This document shows positions 1 through 9,380 of a DNA stretch of 64,000 bases, piece by piece. The stretch covers positions 434,001 to 498,000 of the forward strand of contig CABFPG010000003.1 in assembly GCA_902141825.1 (NCBI GenBank). The letters are read 5' to 3'. Both the position numbers and the translations under genes were made by a program. The notes beneath the pieces were generated by a model, which saw nothing but the letters and a program-made list of their open reading frames with translations, had not been told where the DNA came from and did no database searches. This stretch comes from Thalassocella blandensis. Its GTDB lineage: Bacteria; Pseudomonadota; Gammaproteobacteria; Pseudomonadales; Cellvibrionaceae. How positions within the stretch are numbered: position 1 is the first letter of the stretch; every line of letters starts with the position of its first letter.

Positions 1-1130
1 AAGGTATCCCCGATTTGAATAGTGCCATGGTTATGAAGGCCTATAATATCCCCGGAGATGGCTTCTTCCACGTGACTGCGGTCCCCCGCTAAGAAGGTTA
101 CCGCATCCGCAATTTTGACGTCTTTGCCAATCCGTACGTGCCGCATTTTCATGCCCTGCGTGTACTTTCCGGAACAAATACGCATGAAGGCAATACGGTC
201 GCGATGTTTTGGGTCCATATTGGCCTGAATTTTAAAAACGAAACCACTGAATTTGTTTTCATTGGCTTCAACGATGCGCACATCGGTTGCTCGGGACTGT
301 GGTGCAGGCGCCCACTCCACAAACCCATCCAGCATTTCACGTACGCCAAAATTGCCCAACGCCGTGCCAAAAAATACCGGGGTTTGACGTCCCGCGAGAT
401 ACTCATCCAAATCAAATTCGTGAGTAGCGCCGCGCACCAGTTCAATCTCTTCGCGCACATCATCCGCGTATGAACCCAACAAAGTGTCGAACTCCGGATT
501 ATCCACGCCTTGAATCTGAATATCTTCCGGGATGGTATGTCCCTGTCCCTGCTTAAATACATGAATGGTATCGGTGTACAGGTTGTACACGCCTTTAAAG
601 CCTTTCCCCATGCCCAACGGCCAGTTGATGGGGGCGGCGGCAATTTTTAATACGTCTTCAATTTCATCCATTACCTCAATTGGGTCACGAATATCGCGAT
701 CCATTTTGTTAACAAATGAGAGTATCGGTGTATCGCGCAGGCGGCAGACTTCCATTAATTTAATCGTGCGATCCTCTACCCCTTTTGCACCGTCAATCAC
801 CATTAAGACGGAGTCAACTGCGGTCAATGTACGATAGGTGTCTTCAGAGAAATCCTCGTGCCCCGGTGTATCAAGCAGGTTCACCACGCGGTTCTTATAA
901 GGAAACTGCATGACCGATGAAGTCACGGAAATTCCCCGCTCCTGCTCCATCGTCATCCAGTCCGATTTCGCATGAGGGCCACGCTTACCTTTTACAGAAC
1001 CCGCCAGCTGTATCGCGTTGCCGAACAGCAAGAGCTTTTCCGTTATCGTTGTTTTACCCGCATCCGGGTGAGAAATAATGGCGAAGGTTCTTCGCTTTTT
1101 CATCTCGGGTGTTTTTTCTTCTGAAGTCAT
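1..1130 (-). CDS. prfC: Peptide chain release factor 3, C-terminal part outside the window
   Basis: RF3 is the ribosome-associated GTPase that removes RF1 or RF2 after peptide release. The visible 376 codons begin at the ATG at 1130 and run off the left edge, so about 150 residues are missing compared with the usual ~529. Reading from the start, I see the P-loop SHPDAGKTT near residue 20, a switch I region with GISVTSS, the G3 motif [12 protein letters not shown] and the G4 motif NKMDRD, followed by the start of domain II. The order of motifs and the insertions match RF3 and not EF-G. It is separated by about 90 bp from the MATE gene on the same strand. No promoter was assigned. Confidence 0.96.
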   Translation of the reverse strand, partial: MTSEEKTPEMKKRRTFAIISHPDAGKTTITEKLLLFGNAIQLAGSVKGKRGPHAKSDWMTMEQERGISVTSSVMQFPYKNRVVNLLDTPGHEDFSEDTYRTLTAVDSVLMVIDGAKGVEDRTIKLMEVCRLRDTPILSFVNKMDRDIRDPIEVMDEIEDVLKIAAAPINWPLGMGKGFKGVYNLYTDTIHVFKQGQGHTIPEDIQIQGVDNPEFDTLLGSYADDVREEIELVRGATHEFDLDEYLAGRQTPVFFGTALGNFGVREMLDGFVEWAPAPQSRATDVRIVEANENKFSGFVFKIQANMDPKHRDRIAFMRICSGKYTQGMKMRHVRIGKDVKIADAVTFLAGDRSHVEEAISGDIIGLHNHGTIQIGDT

Positions 1131-1221
1131 AACGTCTTACAAATGGTAAAAGGCGCAAAGTATACCCAATTTCCGTGTGGGGAGCCTCTTTCCACGACGA
1201 AAATTCGTTGGAAAAGTGGGT

Positions 1222-2649
1222 TCAGGTAGATTTTATTGCAGTTGACTCTGGAGTTTGCGGCGCGCTTTTTCTGGAAACCGAGGCTATCGTTCGAACAATC
1301 CAAACATAGGCCAGGCTGCCCACCAGAATATTTGCGATGGCAATCGCCACAAAAATGCCGGTTAATCCCCACCAGTGGTTAAACACATACACTACAGGCC
1401 AAAGCAACACAATCACTCGGGCAATGGAAATTAGCATTCCCGGCAGGGGTTTACCTATGCCATTAAACGATGCATTCACAGCCATCACAATGCCATAGGC
1501 AAAATAGCTGACAGGTACAAACAATAAATACATGGCGATGGTGTCGATGACCTGAGCTTCGTCACTGAACATGCGTGCAATCGGGTAGCGTGCTAGTAAC
1601 AAAAAGAGCGCTACCGCCAAGCCTGAAACGAAACAAAATACGGCTGTTACGCGTTGAACTTCAGCCAGCCGCTGGAAATTCCCGGCGCCCAGGTTTTGTC
1701 CACAAAAAGGACCAATCACCGCAGAAAGGGCATAAAACAAAATTAACGCCATCGCTTCTACACGAGTTGCGGCACCGAATCCGGCCACAGCTTCCACACC
1801 ATGTTGCGCTACGATCGCGATTATGACGCTGCCCGAAACCGGGATAATCATATTTGTCCCCATCGCGGGCAACCCAACATGTAAAATACGTTTCCAGGAC
1901 TGAATACAGCGCTGCAGGCGAAAGGGATTGACCAGCAAGTGCATTCGAATATGAAAATGCCAGAACAGAATAAACATCGCCACAACGCGTACGATTAGTG
2001 ATGCAATGGCCGCGCCTTCAATTTCAAGCCGGGGAAAAATCCACCAGCCATAAATAAGCAGCGGATCTAGAATGATATTGCCAACCGCCATCAGAATCAT
2101 AAACTTACCCTGCAGCTTGGCATCACCCAATGCACGTAAAGCCGCCATGGCGACCATGGGCATGGTCATAAATATCACGCCGGCAAACCACCATTGCATG
2201 TAATCACGAATAAGCGGCAGTATTTCTGCTTCTGCGCCGAGATAGTGAAAAATCAGATCCAGACTGAAAAAACCGGCAATACCAACGACGATAGTGATTA
2301 AGCCAGTCAAGCTCATTGCGTCTGTAATTAATTCACGGACAGTTTGCTCATCATGTTTTCCAGCCGCTCGTGCCACGACAGAAGATGTCCCAGCACCCAA
2401 TCCTATAGCAAGAGAAATTACCAGCATCACCACTGGAAATGTAAAACTCAGGGCTGCCAGCGCCTGTTCACCCAAACCGGAAACAAACAAGGTATCCACA
2501 ACATTGAAAGTCATGGTTGCCAAAATTCCCCCGGCCATCGGCAGGGCCATTTGGGTTAATGCTGCGGGAATGGAGCCTTCTGTCAAATTCACCGAGCCGC
2601 GCGGCCTGGTTGACGTTTGAGCGGAGGAGGTTTGAGAGGGAGCTGTCAT
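1222..2649 (-). CDS. MATE family multidrug/cation efflux transporter
   Basis: A 475-residue inner-membrane protein with about twelve hydrophobic segments and a hydrophilic N-terminal tail of roughly 25 residues. The segment ALPMAGGILATMTFNVVDTL and the matching second-half segment GLPAMGTNMIIPVSG are typical of the two MATE bundles, as is the length. MATE proteins export cationic compounds in exchange for sodium ions or protons; the substrate cannot be read from the sequence. The start codon overlaps the stop of rimI by 4 bp, so the two are probably translated together. No defect seen. Confidence 0.93.
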   Translation of the reverse strand: MTAPSQTSSAQTSTRPRGSVNLTEGSIPAALTQMALPMAGGILATMTFNVVDTLFVSGLGEQALAALSFTFPVVMLVISLAIGLGAGTSSVVARAAGKHDEQTVRELITDAMSLTGLITIVVGIAGFFSLDLIFHYLGAEAEILPLIRDYMQWWFAGVIFMTMPMVAMAALRALGDAKLQGKFMILMAVGNIILDPLLIYGWWIFPRLEIEGAAIASLIVRVVAMFILFWHFHIRMHLLVNPFRLQRCIQSWKRILHVGLPAMGTNMIIPVSGSVIIAIVAQHGVEAVAGFGAATRVEAMALILFYALSAVIGPFCGQNLGAGNFQRLAEVQRVTAVFCFVSGLAVALFLLLARYPIARMFSDEAQVIDTIAMYLLFVPVSYFAYGIVMAVNASFNGIGKPLPGMLISIARVIVLLWPVVYVFNHWWGLTGIFVAIAIANILVGSLAYVWIVRTIASVSRKSAPQTPESTAIKST

Positions 2650-3137
2650 CCATCTACCTTAGATGTCATATGTTTCGCATAAATTAAGGCGTCTTCGCGC
2701 GGATGTTTACCACGGCTGGGATAGTAATTAGGTCGACGCCCGATACAGTTGAATTCAAGTTTTTCATACAGGCCAATGGCACTTTCATTGGATTCACGCA
2801 CTTCTAAAAACAGTTCCTGTGCCTTCCGCCCCAGGAGACTTTGTGCGCAGTGTAATAGCCCTTCAGCAACGCCCAGACGTTGATGAGTGGGGTTTACAGC
2901 AATAAGTAACAATTCTGCTTCACCAGCTGCGCAGGAGAATATCGCAAAACCTAAGATGGTTTCTGCATGATATGCGGCATAACAGTAATGAGATGAGTGA
3001 ATGGAATCGAGAAAATTCTGTCGCGACCAAGGACTGGGCGAAACCGCATTTTCGATGGCGAGCACCGCCTCCAGAGCATCCTCACCAAACTCGGCAAATT
3101 CACATACTTCACTGTTTCTTAAGCTAAACGCCAACAC
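2646..3137 (-). CDS. rimI: Ribosomal protein S18 alanine N-acetyltransferase
   Basis: A GNAT enzyme of 163 residues that acetylates the N-terminal alanine of ribosomal protein S18 with acetyl-CoA. The acetyl-CoA pyrophosphate loop is seen as HQRLGVA, followed by LEVRESNESAIGLYEKLEF and the C-terminal signature NYYPS...EDALIY, which is diagnostic of RimI. It follows the holD-like gene by 62 bp and overlaps the MATE gene. The holD-rimI neighbourhood is known from E. coli and Pseudomonas and supports both calls. Confidence 0.94.
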   Translation of the reverse strand: MLAFSLRNSEVCEFAEFGEDALEAVLAIENAVSPSPWSRQNFLDSIHSSHYCYAAYHAETILGFAIFSCAAGEAELLLIAVNPTHQRLGVAEGLLHCAQSLLGRKAQELFLEVRESNESAIGLYEKLEFNCIGRRPNYYPSRGKHPREDALIYAKHMTSKVDG

Positions 3138-3199
3138 AGAGCTTTACTCCATTCCACCCCAGAATTTTCGCGCAAGAGCGACGCGATCAATCAAAGGAA

Positions 3200-4150
3200 T
3201 TACAACAGTTTTTTTAAAGCCAGCCAAACGGGCTTCTTTAATTGGGCATCGTATAGAATTTCCGCCAAGCTCGGCAAGACGATGGCTTTCGCAGAATAAT
3301 TCGGTAATTCAACCAATTGGTATTGCTGTTGGGCATAATCTATCTGACTCCCCAGTACCGCGCGTGTCGCGTCTCGGCCCATCAGCCAAAACGTTGTGGT
3401 CGGATGAGCCGCTAGCTTCCCATCCAGAAACCCCTGGACCATTTGTTCGGCCGCCTGCCAGCTTGCATCTTTTGCCCCCACTAATGGCCAGTGCAATATT
3501 TCTGCGCCCGGTAAATTGTCACGATAGAACTTCATGCCATGCACAATATTGTGCAGTAACTTATGGGTGGGCAATGCCTCGCCGGGTTGACGAGAATCCA
3601 CAACCTGAATGTTCTCGCCGACGCGCCACAGAGACAGTGAAAACTCCGCGTTTTCAACCGGGACATCCGCCGCCTCATTGCCTCCGTCTTGCGCTTGGCC
3701 GACACCGGCGTTTTCAGCCGCAGCATGTTCACGATTGACACCGTCTGGTTTGCTCGCGGCTCGTCCGGTTTCTATTGTTTGAGACGATTTTGCATGGGAA
3801 GATTCCGTCGACGAAGGTTCTGTCGAGGAAGATTCTCTTCGCGGCCTTTGTTCTGTTTTTTCCAGTAACGAAGAGACTATTGCACTTGCTGGCTTTAAAT
3901 GCCCCGAGTTTAAATGCCCGGAAGTATTCCCGGGTGCTTGATCCACGCCACGTATGCCATCCGATTCACGAAAGCCTGCATCCCCCCCTGCATCCCTATC
4001 GACGAGTGCATGTGATGCGTTTTGCATATCAACTACCTCAACCGGCAGTTCACAGACCGTTGCGGCTTTACATTGAGGCAGGATTACGCGGGGAACAAAG
4101 GAGTCGATCCCCATCGCATCGAGGTATTGCATTCGCTGTAATTCGTGCAT
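3200..4150 (-). CDS. HolD-like protein (candidate DNA polymerase III psi subunit) with long low-complexity insert
   Basis: A 316-residue protein directly upstream of rimI, the position held by holD (psi subunit of the clamp loader) in E. coli and by the psi gene in Pseudomonas aeruginosa. The N terminus, with RMQYLDAMGIDSFVPR, resembles the chi-binding start of psi (arginine or aromatic residues, then LGI and an aromatic). The C-terminal ~130 residues form a compact alpha/beta region with LPSLAEILYDAQLKKPVW. Between them, around residues 70-180, lies a Ser/Thr/Glu/Ala-rich stretch with little predicted order. E. coli psi is only ~137 residues, so this copy is more than twice as long. The assignment rests on position and a short motif; a Pseudomonas-type uncharacterised protein is the alternative. 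Confidence 0.6.
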   Translation of the reverse strand: MHELQRMQYLDAMGIDSFVPRVILPQCKAATVCELPVEVVDMQNASHALVDRDAGGDAGFRESDGIRGVDQAPGNTSGHLNSGHLKPASAIVSSLLEKTEQRPRRESSSTEPSSTESSHAKSSQTIETGRAASKPDGVNREHAAAENAGVGQAQDGGNEAADVPVENAEFSLSLWRVGENIQVVDSRQPGEALPTHKLLHNIVHGMKFYRDNLPGAEILHWPLVGAKDASWQAAEQMVQGFLDGKLAAHPTTTFWLMGRDATRAVLGSQIDYAQQQYQLVELPNYSAKAIVLPSLAEILYDAQLKKPVWLALKKLL

Positions 4151-4181
4151 AGTTTAACTCTTGCCGCAAAAAAATTGTGGT

Positions 4182-5720
4182 TTACACACCTTCACGCTGT
4201 GGATGGAATCCGCTCGGCGACTCCAGCAAATTCAAAGCATCGAGGTACGCTTTTACAGATGCCGCAACAATATCGGTATCCGACCCTACACCATTGACAA
4301 TGTGCCCACTGCGCTCAAGACGGACCGTAACTTCTCCCTGTGAATCGGTTCCCTGGGTAATCGCATTGACAGAGTACAGCAGTAAATCCGCTTTGCTCTG
4401 CGCCACTTTTTCGATGGCTTTAAATGCAGCATCCACCGGACCGCTGCCGTCAGATTCACAGGAAATATCCTGGCCACGCATTTGCAGTGCCAGCTTAGCG
4501 TGTGGTGCCTGTCCCGTTTTACAGGCGACTTCCATTTCCACCAGCAAAAAAGCTTCCTGTTGCGAGGGTGAAGAGGAAACAATAGATTGCAGATCCTCAT
4601 CAAATATCTCGTGTTTTTTATCTGCAAGATCTTTGAACTTGGCGAATGCAGCGTTTAGCGCTTCCTGTGAGTCAAACGTAATACCCAGATCTTCAAATCG
4701 TGCTTTAACTGCGGCACGACCAGAGTGTTTACCCAAGACAATCTTATTGGTGTTCCACCCTACATCTTCTGCGCGCATAATCTCGTAGGTTTCGCGATGC
4801 TTAAGCACACCATCCTGATGAATGCCGGACTCATGCGCAAATGCATTCGCCCCCACAATGGCTTTGTTCGGCTGCACCGGAAACCCGGTGATCGACGCAA
4901 CCAAACGGGATGTCGGAACAATGTGCTCTGTCACAATAGTAGTTTCCACGGGGAAAACATCTTTGCGGGTGCGCACACTCATGACCACTTCTTCCAGCGA
5001 GGCGTTGCCTGCACGCTCACCCAAACCATTGATCGTACATTCAATTTGGCGCACACCATTCATTACGGCTGACAGCGAGTTAGCGACAGCTAAACCTAAA
5101 TCATTGTGGCAGTGTGTTGAGAAGATGGCTTTATCTGAGTTGGGAACATTTTCAATCAGTCGGCGAAACATCGCACCATATTCACCTGGCTCGCCATAAC
5201 CGACAGTATCGGGAACATTAATTGTGCGTGCTCCTGCAGCGATTGCCGCTTCGGTAATGCGACACATGAAATCAAAATCGGAGCGGCTGCCATCTTCGAG
5301 AGAAAACTCCACATCATCGGTATAATTTCGTGCACGCTTCACGGCGTATACCGCTTGCTCTAATACCTGGGGAGGCTCCATTTTCAGTTTGTACTGCATG
5401 TGGATAGGTGAAGTAGCAATAAAAGTATGAATTCGAGCGGATTCGGCGCCTTTTAATGCTTCTGCTGCGCGATCAATATCCGCGTCGACAGCACGCGCCA
5501 GACTACAGACTGTGGAGGTTTTAATCGCGTCTGCCACCGCTTTCACGGCTTCAAAATCACCCGGGCTGGCAATAGCAAAGCCGGCTTCAATCACATCCAC
5601 CTGCATTTTTTCCAGCATCTTGGCGATGCGTACTTTTTCATCTTTGGTCATTGACGCCCCTGGGCTCTGTTCGCCATCTCGCAGGGTGGTGTCAAAAATC
5701 ACCAGTTTCTCTTTACTCAT
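4182..5720 (-). CDS. leuA: 2-isopropylmalate synthase
   Basis: This enzyme condenses acetyl-CoA with 2-oxoisovalerate, the first committed step of leucine synthesis. The 512-residue protein shows the DRE-TIM metallolyase signature [12 protein letters not shown] at residues ~9-20, the metal-binding HCHND near residue 203, NGLGERAGN near 232, HESGIHQDG, and a C-terminal LeuA regulatory domain from ~395 ([18 protein letters not shown]). The architecture is that of the shorter E. coli-like LeuA. A GGAG ribosome-binding site lies 8 nt before the ATG. It is monocistronic here. I looked for a leader peptide rich in leucine upstream and did not find a convincing one. Confidence 0.97.
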   Translation of the reverse strand: MSKEKLVIFDTTLRDGEQSPGASMTKDEKVRIAKMLEKMQVDVIEAGFAIASPGDFEAVKAVADAIKTSTVCSLARAVDADIDRAAEALKGAESARIHTFIATSPIHMQYKLKMEPPQVLEQAVYAVKRARNYTDDVEFSLEDGSRSDFDFMCRITEAAIAAGARTINVPDTVGYGEPGEYGAMFRRLIENVPNSDKAIFSTHCHNDLGLAVANSLSAVMNGVRQIECTINGLGERAGNASLEEVVMSVRTRKDVFPVETTIVTEHIVPTSRLVASITGFPVQPNKAIVGANAFAHESGIHQDGVLKHRETYEIMRAEDVGWNTNKIVLGKHSGRAAVKARFEDLGITFDSQEALNAAFAKFKDLADKKHEIFDEDLQSIVSSSPSQQEAFLLVEMEVACKTGQAPHAKLALQMRGQDISCESDGSGPVDAAFKAIEKVAQSKADLLLYSVNAITQGTDSQGEVTVRLERSGHIVNGVGSDTDIVAASVKAYLDALNLLESPSGFHPQREGV

Positions 5721-5782
5721 GGGGTTTACTCCAGGATATCGTCGCCTTTTCGCAGGTCGACGTCATTAATCCGAACTTGGTT

Positions 5783-5811
5783 ATTATATTAGATGAGGGA
5801 TACATTGTTAG
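5783..5811 (-). promoter_or_regulatory. Candidate sigma70 promoter of leuA
   Basis: On the minus strand a perfect TATAAT (5788 to 5783) is preceded after 17 bp by CTAACA (4 of 6 matches to TTGACA). It lies about 65 bp upstream of the leuA start codon, a normal distance. Assigned by inspection only. Confidence 0.4.
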
Positions 5812-6220
5812 CAGTGCTATAGCCACAGTAAGCTATCGTAACGCGGATAGTAGTCTACCAAAATCCGTCTTGCTATAACCCCTTTGCAAGTTGTATTGAT
5901 TTCATTGGTTATTCGTTTCACTCGCACAATCTTCGCGGCTGAATTTTGATCATTGTTATTATTATCATCTTTACCACTATCACCCTTACCACTACCACCT
6001 TCGTTACCTCGCCGCTTTTGACATCCCCGCTTTTGACATCACAGCGCCCGCCGAACAGCGTCTTGGATCGTGAGTTTACAATCTTGGGAGTGTGGCAGTT
6101 GCTACTGGTAGCAAAATCAATCAACCTCTACAGTTCTAACAGCAGCTTTCCGCTTTCATACTACAGAAATACTACAGGCGCTTTGAATATAAGCACCCGA
6201 TGTTACATCGGTGCTATATG
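5812..6220. other. Intergenic region between leuA and nadA with short direct repeats, no gene seen
   Basis: Low-complexity DNA with TTA/CCA triplet runs around 5950-6000 and a directly repeated CCGCTTTTGACATC near 6011-6041. Open frames across it translate to low-complexity peptides and have no supported start. It separates the end of nadA from the leuA promoter. Confidence 0.5.
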
Positions 6221-6256
6221 GTACCGCTATATCGTACCGCTATATCGTACCGCTAT
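6221..6256. repeat. 13-bp tandem repeat reaching the nadA stop codon
   Basis: GTACCGCTATATC occurs at 6221-6233 and 6234-6246, followed by a partial copy at 6247-6256; a degenerate copy precedes it. The array ends inside the last codon and stop of nadA, so the 3' end of the gene appears to have been the template for slippage. Confidence 0.8.
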
Positions 6257-7320
6257 TTTTTGAAATCCAGCATACGCTGCAAAGGAATCATCGCCTTTTC
6301 TGCAATGATCGGGTCAACAAAAATTTCATTGTCCTGTTGCTCAAAAACATTGGCCAGATTTTCCAACTCATTCATCGCCATCCACGGACAATTGGCACAG
6401 CTGCGACAAGTTGCACCATTCCCCGCTGTGGGAGCAATAATTAAAGTTTTGTCAGGACAGGCCATCTGCATTTTATAAAAAATGCCCTGATCGGTTGCCA
6501 CGATAAATGTATCGTTGGGCAGTGTCCGCGCCGCTTCAATCAACTGAGACGTAGAACCTGCAACATCAGCCAGCTCTACCACGGGCTCGGGGGATTCTGG
6601 GTGGACCAGGATGGCGGCATTGGGATATTGGGCTTTCAAATCCAATAAACCTTTTGCTTTAAATTCTTCATGCACGATACAGGAGCCATCCCAAAGCAGC
6701 ATGTCAGCCCCGGTGACGCGTTGGACATAACTGCCCAGGTGCTTATCTGGAGCCCACAGAATTTTTTCACCGTTTCGATCCAGATAATCCACAACATCTT
6801 TAGCAATACTGGAAGTCACCACCCAATCAGCTCGGGCTTTCACCGCGGCTGATGTATTCGCGTACACCACAACGGTACGATCGGCGTGCTGATCACAAAA
6901 ATCGGAAAACTGATCCGCCGGACAACCGATATCCAAAGAACAGGTTGCTTCTAAAGTCGGCATAAGCACGCGCTTTTCCGGTGACAAAATTTTAGCCGTT
7001 TCACCCATAAACTTTACCCCTGCAACGATCAGGGTTTGTGCGTCATGGGTCTTGCCAAACCGCGCCATTTCCAGCGAGTCTGAGACACAACCTCCAGTCT
7101 CCTCGGCCAGCGACTGGATTTCTGGAGAAGTGTAATAATGCGCTACCAAAACCGCATTATGCTTCTTCAACTGTTGCTTAATTTGTTCTCGCAAATCTTC
7201 ATTTACAGAATCATTAAGCGGCTCCATCTTGTGAACAAGCGCCTCGTCGAGATAGTTCTTGACTAGCTCGCGCGGTGTAATACTTTGATCCCGGGTTTCA
7301 CTTACTAAAATATCTGCCAT
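6253..7320 (-). CDS. nadA: Quinolinate synthase
   Basis: NadA makes quinolinate from iminoaspartate and dihydroxyacetone phosphate for NAD synthesis, using a [4Fe-4S] cluster. The protein contains the family segments [46 protein letters not shown] and the C-terminal [10 protein letters not shown], which includes the third cluster cysteine. I prefer the ATG at 7320 (355 residues, starting MADILVSE), which has GAG 7 nt upstream; an in-frame GTG at 7338 has no spaced ribosome-binding site. nadB and nadC are not in the window. Confidence 0.96.
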   Translation of the reverse strand: MADILVSETRDQSITPRELVKNYLDEALVHKMEPLNDSVNEDLREQIKQQLKKHNAVLVAHYYTSPEIQSLAEETGGCVSDSLEMARFGKTHDAQTLIVAGVKFMGETAKILSPEKRVLMPTLEATCSLDIGCPADQFSDFCDQHADRTVVVYANTSAAVKARADWVVTSSIAKDVVDYLDRNGEKILWAPDKHLGSYVQRVTGADMLLWDGSCIVHEEFKAKGLLDLKAQYPNAAILVHPESPEPVVELADVAGSTSQLIEAARTLPNDTFIVATDQGIFYKMQMACPDKTLIIAPTAGNGATCRSCANCPWMAMNELENLANVFEQQDNEIFVDPIIAEKAMIPLQRMLDFKK

Positions 7321-7674
7321 TTGTTTTCTCAACGACACCTTTTGGGGGCGAATTTTTCAGGGCTAAAAGGTTGCTAAATTTACCATAAAACTGTGACAAA
7401 CAGAATGAAAAACAGCCGACACTGGCGCAATATCACGGGTTTTCCACTCCTTTTAGCGCAGCTTCTCACCCGTAAAACACCAATCTGGTCGCCAGTCTTT
7501 CACACGCTTTGACTAAAAATAGCACAAGGTGTTCAGCTGAAAATACCTCGAGGCTTGAAACATAAAAGGGATGCAAGGAATGGACAGGTCATAAGCCCTG
7601 GCAGGGCTTATGACTCGCGTGCAACGATTAGATTTAAAGAAAGGATTTGGCGTGAGAGATGATTCCGCGCCGAT
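7321..7674. other. Intergenic region between nadA and the sensory operon
   Basis: No gene seen. It holds the unassigned upstream region of nadA and, at 7588-7614, a perfect hairpin listed separately. Confidence 0.6.
7588..7614 (-). terminator. Perfect 12-bp hairpin behind the sensory operon
   Basis: GTCATAAGCCCT (7588-7599), loop GGC, and AGGGCTTATGAC (7603-7614) form a perfect stem about 60 nt past the stop of the last gene of the sensory operon. There is no clear T-run, so it may stabilise the mRNA end or act as a weak terminator. Confidence 0.45.
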
Positions 7675-8094
7675 TTAATTTTCGCCCGAGGCTAAATCTA
7701 AAAAATATTTGGACTTCAAAGCCATAATATGCCGACTTTCCAATGGTTTATCGACGTATTCCACCACCCGCGCATATTGTGCAATCCTGGCTTTATCCTC
7801 AAACAGGATAGACGAGGATGTCACTACAATCAGGGTGTTATGTTTTTGATGATACTGAAGTCGCTCATACTCCTCTAAGAACTCCCAGCCATTCATAACC
7901 GGCATATTGATATCCAATAAAATCAGGTCGGGAAAATATCTGGACTCACTTAAGTACTCCAGCGCTGTTGTTGCTCGGGTGTAAAACATTAAGTTGCACG
8001 CTAGATTACAATCATCAAACGCCTCCTGAGTCAGGAAGTTGTAATCTTCATCGTCATCAACAACTAATACGTTTTTCATTGGGTTTTTACTCAT
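7675..8094 (-). CDS. Single-domain CheY-like response regulator
   Basis: A 139-residue receiver with no output domain. The acidic pocket VVDDDEDYN near residue 11, the phosphoacceptor in LILLDINMPVMNG near residue 60, the conserved T/S in VVTSSS and the K in YVDKPL are all present. It is the last gene of the sensory operon, 16 bp behind the receiver-kinase. Stand-alone receivers of this kind act as phosphorylated shuttles between kinases or on a protein target. Given its neighbours, it most likely takes phosphate from one of the two kinases encoded just upstream. The insert between alpha-2 and beta-3 is typical of Rcp1-like receivers. The target is unknown. Confidence 0.9.
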   Translation of the reverse strand: MSKNPMKNVLVVDDDEDYNFLTQEAFDDCNLACNLMFYTRATTALEYLSESRYFPDLILLDINMPVMNGWEFLEEYERLQYHQKHNTLIVVTSSSILFEDKARIAQYARVVEYVDKPLESRHIMALKSKYFLDLASGEN

Positions 8095-8110
8095 GTGCCT
8101 GGAATTATTA

Positions 8111-9376
8111 CTATGCTTGCAGTTCTTTTAAATTAATGTAAAAAGTTGTGCCGACATCCACTTCGCTGTCTACTTCGATTGATCCACCTAAAGATTCAAT
8201 TTGCGATTTTGTAATGTATAACCCCATGCCTTTGCCGGGAACATCTGTACATAACCGTTGAAACAATTCGAACACACGATCCTTTTTATCAGGATCTATA
8301 CCCACACCATTATCGCGAAACACAATACAAACGCCGTTGCCCGTTTCTAACTTTCGGGTTTCAATAACAATTTTTAAATCTCGTTTACTTGAACGATATT
8401 TTATCGCGTTAGTCATTAAGTTGAGCAAAATACTTTTCAAATTGGACAAGCAATAATTAATCTCTGGTGCCTGACTGAAGTCCACATCTATTTCTGCGCC
8501 AGAATGCTGTATTTCAAGCTCGAGATCGCTAACCAATTCAAATACTAGAGTGCTGAACTTGACGTTCGATATATTAATTTCTGCATTTTTGCGACTCGTA
8601 ATCACTTCGATTAGATCATGCATGGTTGTTTTAAGTCGATCAACAGAATTTTCTATTCTGGAAAAATAACTTTTGTTTTCCTGTGTAACAAAACCTTTTT
8701 TCACAAACAGTTTAACAAACCCGTCCAGGTTTATAAGCGGGGCACGCAAGTCATGCGTCGCAACATAGGCAAACTGCTCCAGCTCTCTGTTGTACCGTAG
8801 CAACTCTTGGGCTTGCAGCTCCATTTTTCTTTTGGATTCCTGCGCTTCAGTATTGGCCGCCCTGGCATCTTCCATCATAGCCAAAGCTTCCTGTCTCGCC
8901 TGAATCAAGTTCTTATTTTTCTCTTCAAGCTCGCGCAGGATTTTCTCGTATTCCTTTTCCTTTTCAAATAAATAAGAACGCAAAAATGTTCTTACCTTTG
9001 ACAACAAAATACCTTCGTTAATTGGCTTAAGAATATAATCTATTGCGCCCACTTCGTAGCCCTGCAACATATTAATTTCATCTTTATCATAAGCCGTTAA
9101 AAAGATGATCGGGACGTTTTCGGTCATGGCATTGCCACGAATTAACTGCGCGGTTTCAATGCCATCCATTTCCGGCATTTGTATATCCAGCAATATCAAT
9201 ATGTAATTATGATGTATCAGGGACTGCAGGGCTTTTTTCCCGGAATCTGCAGTATGCACTTCGATATCCAATGAGGACAGTATCCGTTCCAGGATTATCC
9301 TTTCCGGCTCCCTGTCATCCACCACCAACAGCTTGGGCTTTTCCTTCTCAATAATTGTCTCACCACTTTCTGTCAT
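8111..9376 (-). CDS. Receiver-coiled coil-histidine kinase hybrid
   Basis: A cytosolic 421-residue protein with an N-terminal receiver (LLVVDDREPER near residue 15, phosphoacceptor in ILLDIQMPEMDG near residue 62, K in YILKP), a coiled coil at about 135-195 rich in Glu/Lys/Gln, a HisKA domain with the phosphorylated His208 in ATHDLRAPL, and an HATPase_c domain with NLMTNAIKYRS, FRDNGVGIDPD and GKGMGLYITKSQIESLGG. No membrane segment. The order receiver first, kinase last is used by kinases whose activity is set by an upstream phosphodonor. It follows cheR by 4 bp in one operon, so signals probably enter through the large poly-HAMP kinase. Confidence 0.92.
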   Translation of the reverse strand: MTESGETIIEKEKPKLLVVDDREPERIILERILSSLDIEVHTADSGKKALQSLIHHNYILILLDIQMPEMDGIETAQLIRGNAMTENVPIIFLTAYDKDEINMLQGYEVGAIDYILKPINEGILLSKVRTFLRSYLFEKEKEYEKILRELEEKNKNLIQARQEALAMMEDARAANTEAQESKRKMELQAQELLRYNRELEQFAYVATHDLRAPLINLDGFVKLFVKKGFVTQENKSYFSRIENSVDRLKTTMHDLIEVITSRKNAEINISNVKFSTLVFELVSDLELEIQHSGAEIDVDFSQAPEINYCLSNLKSILLNLMTNAIKYRSSKRDLKIVIETRKLETGNGVCIVFRDNGVGIDPDKKDRVFELFQRLCTDVPGKGMGLYITKSQIESLGGSIEVDSEVDVGTTFYINLKELQA

Positions 9377-9380
9377 ACAT

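Noticed and set aside
3001-3738. 245-residue plus-strand ORF
   Set aside because: It overlaps rimI and the holD-like gene on the opposite strand and has the composition of a shadow frame.
5721-5945. leuL-type leader peptide or attenuator before leuA
   Set aside because: No short frame with a run of leucine codons and no terminator/antiterminator pair could be found.
5946-6263. 105-residue plus-strand ORF upstream of nadA end
   Set aside because: Low-complexity Ile/Thr start from triplet repeats, no ribosome-binding site.
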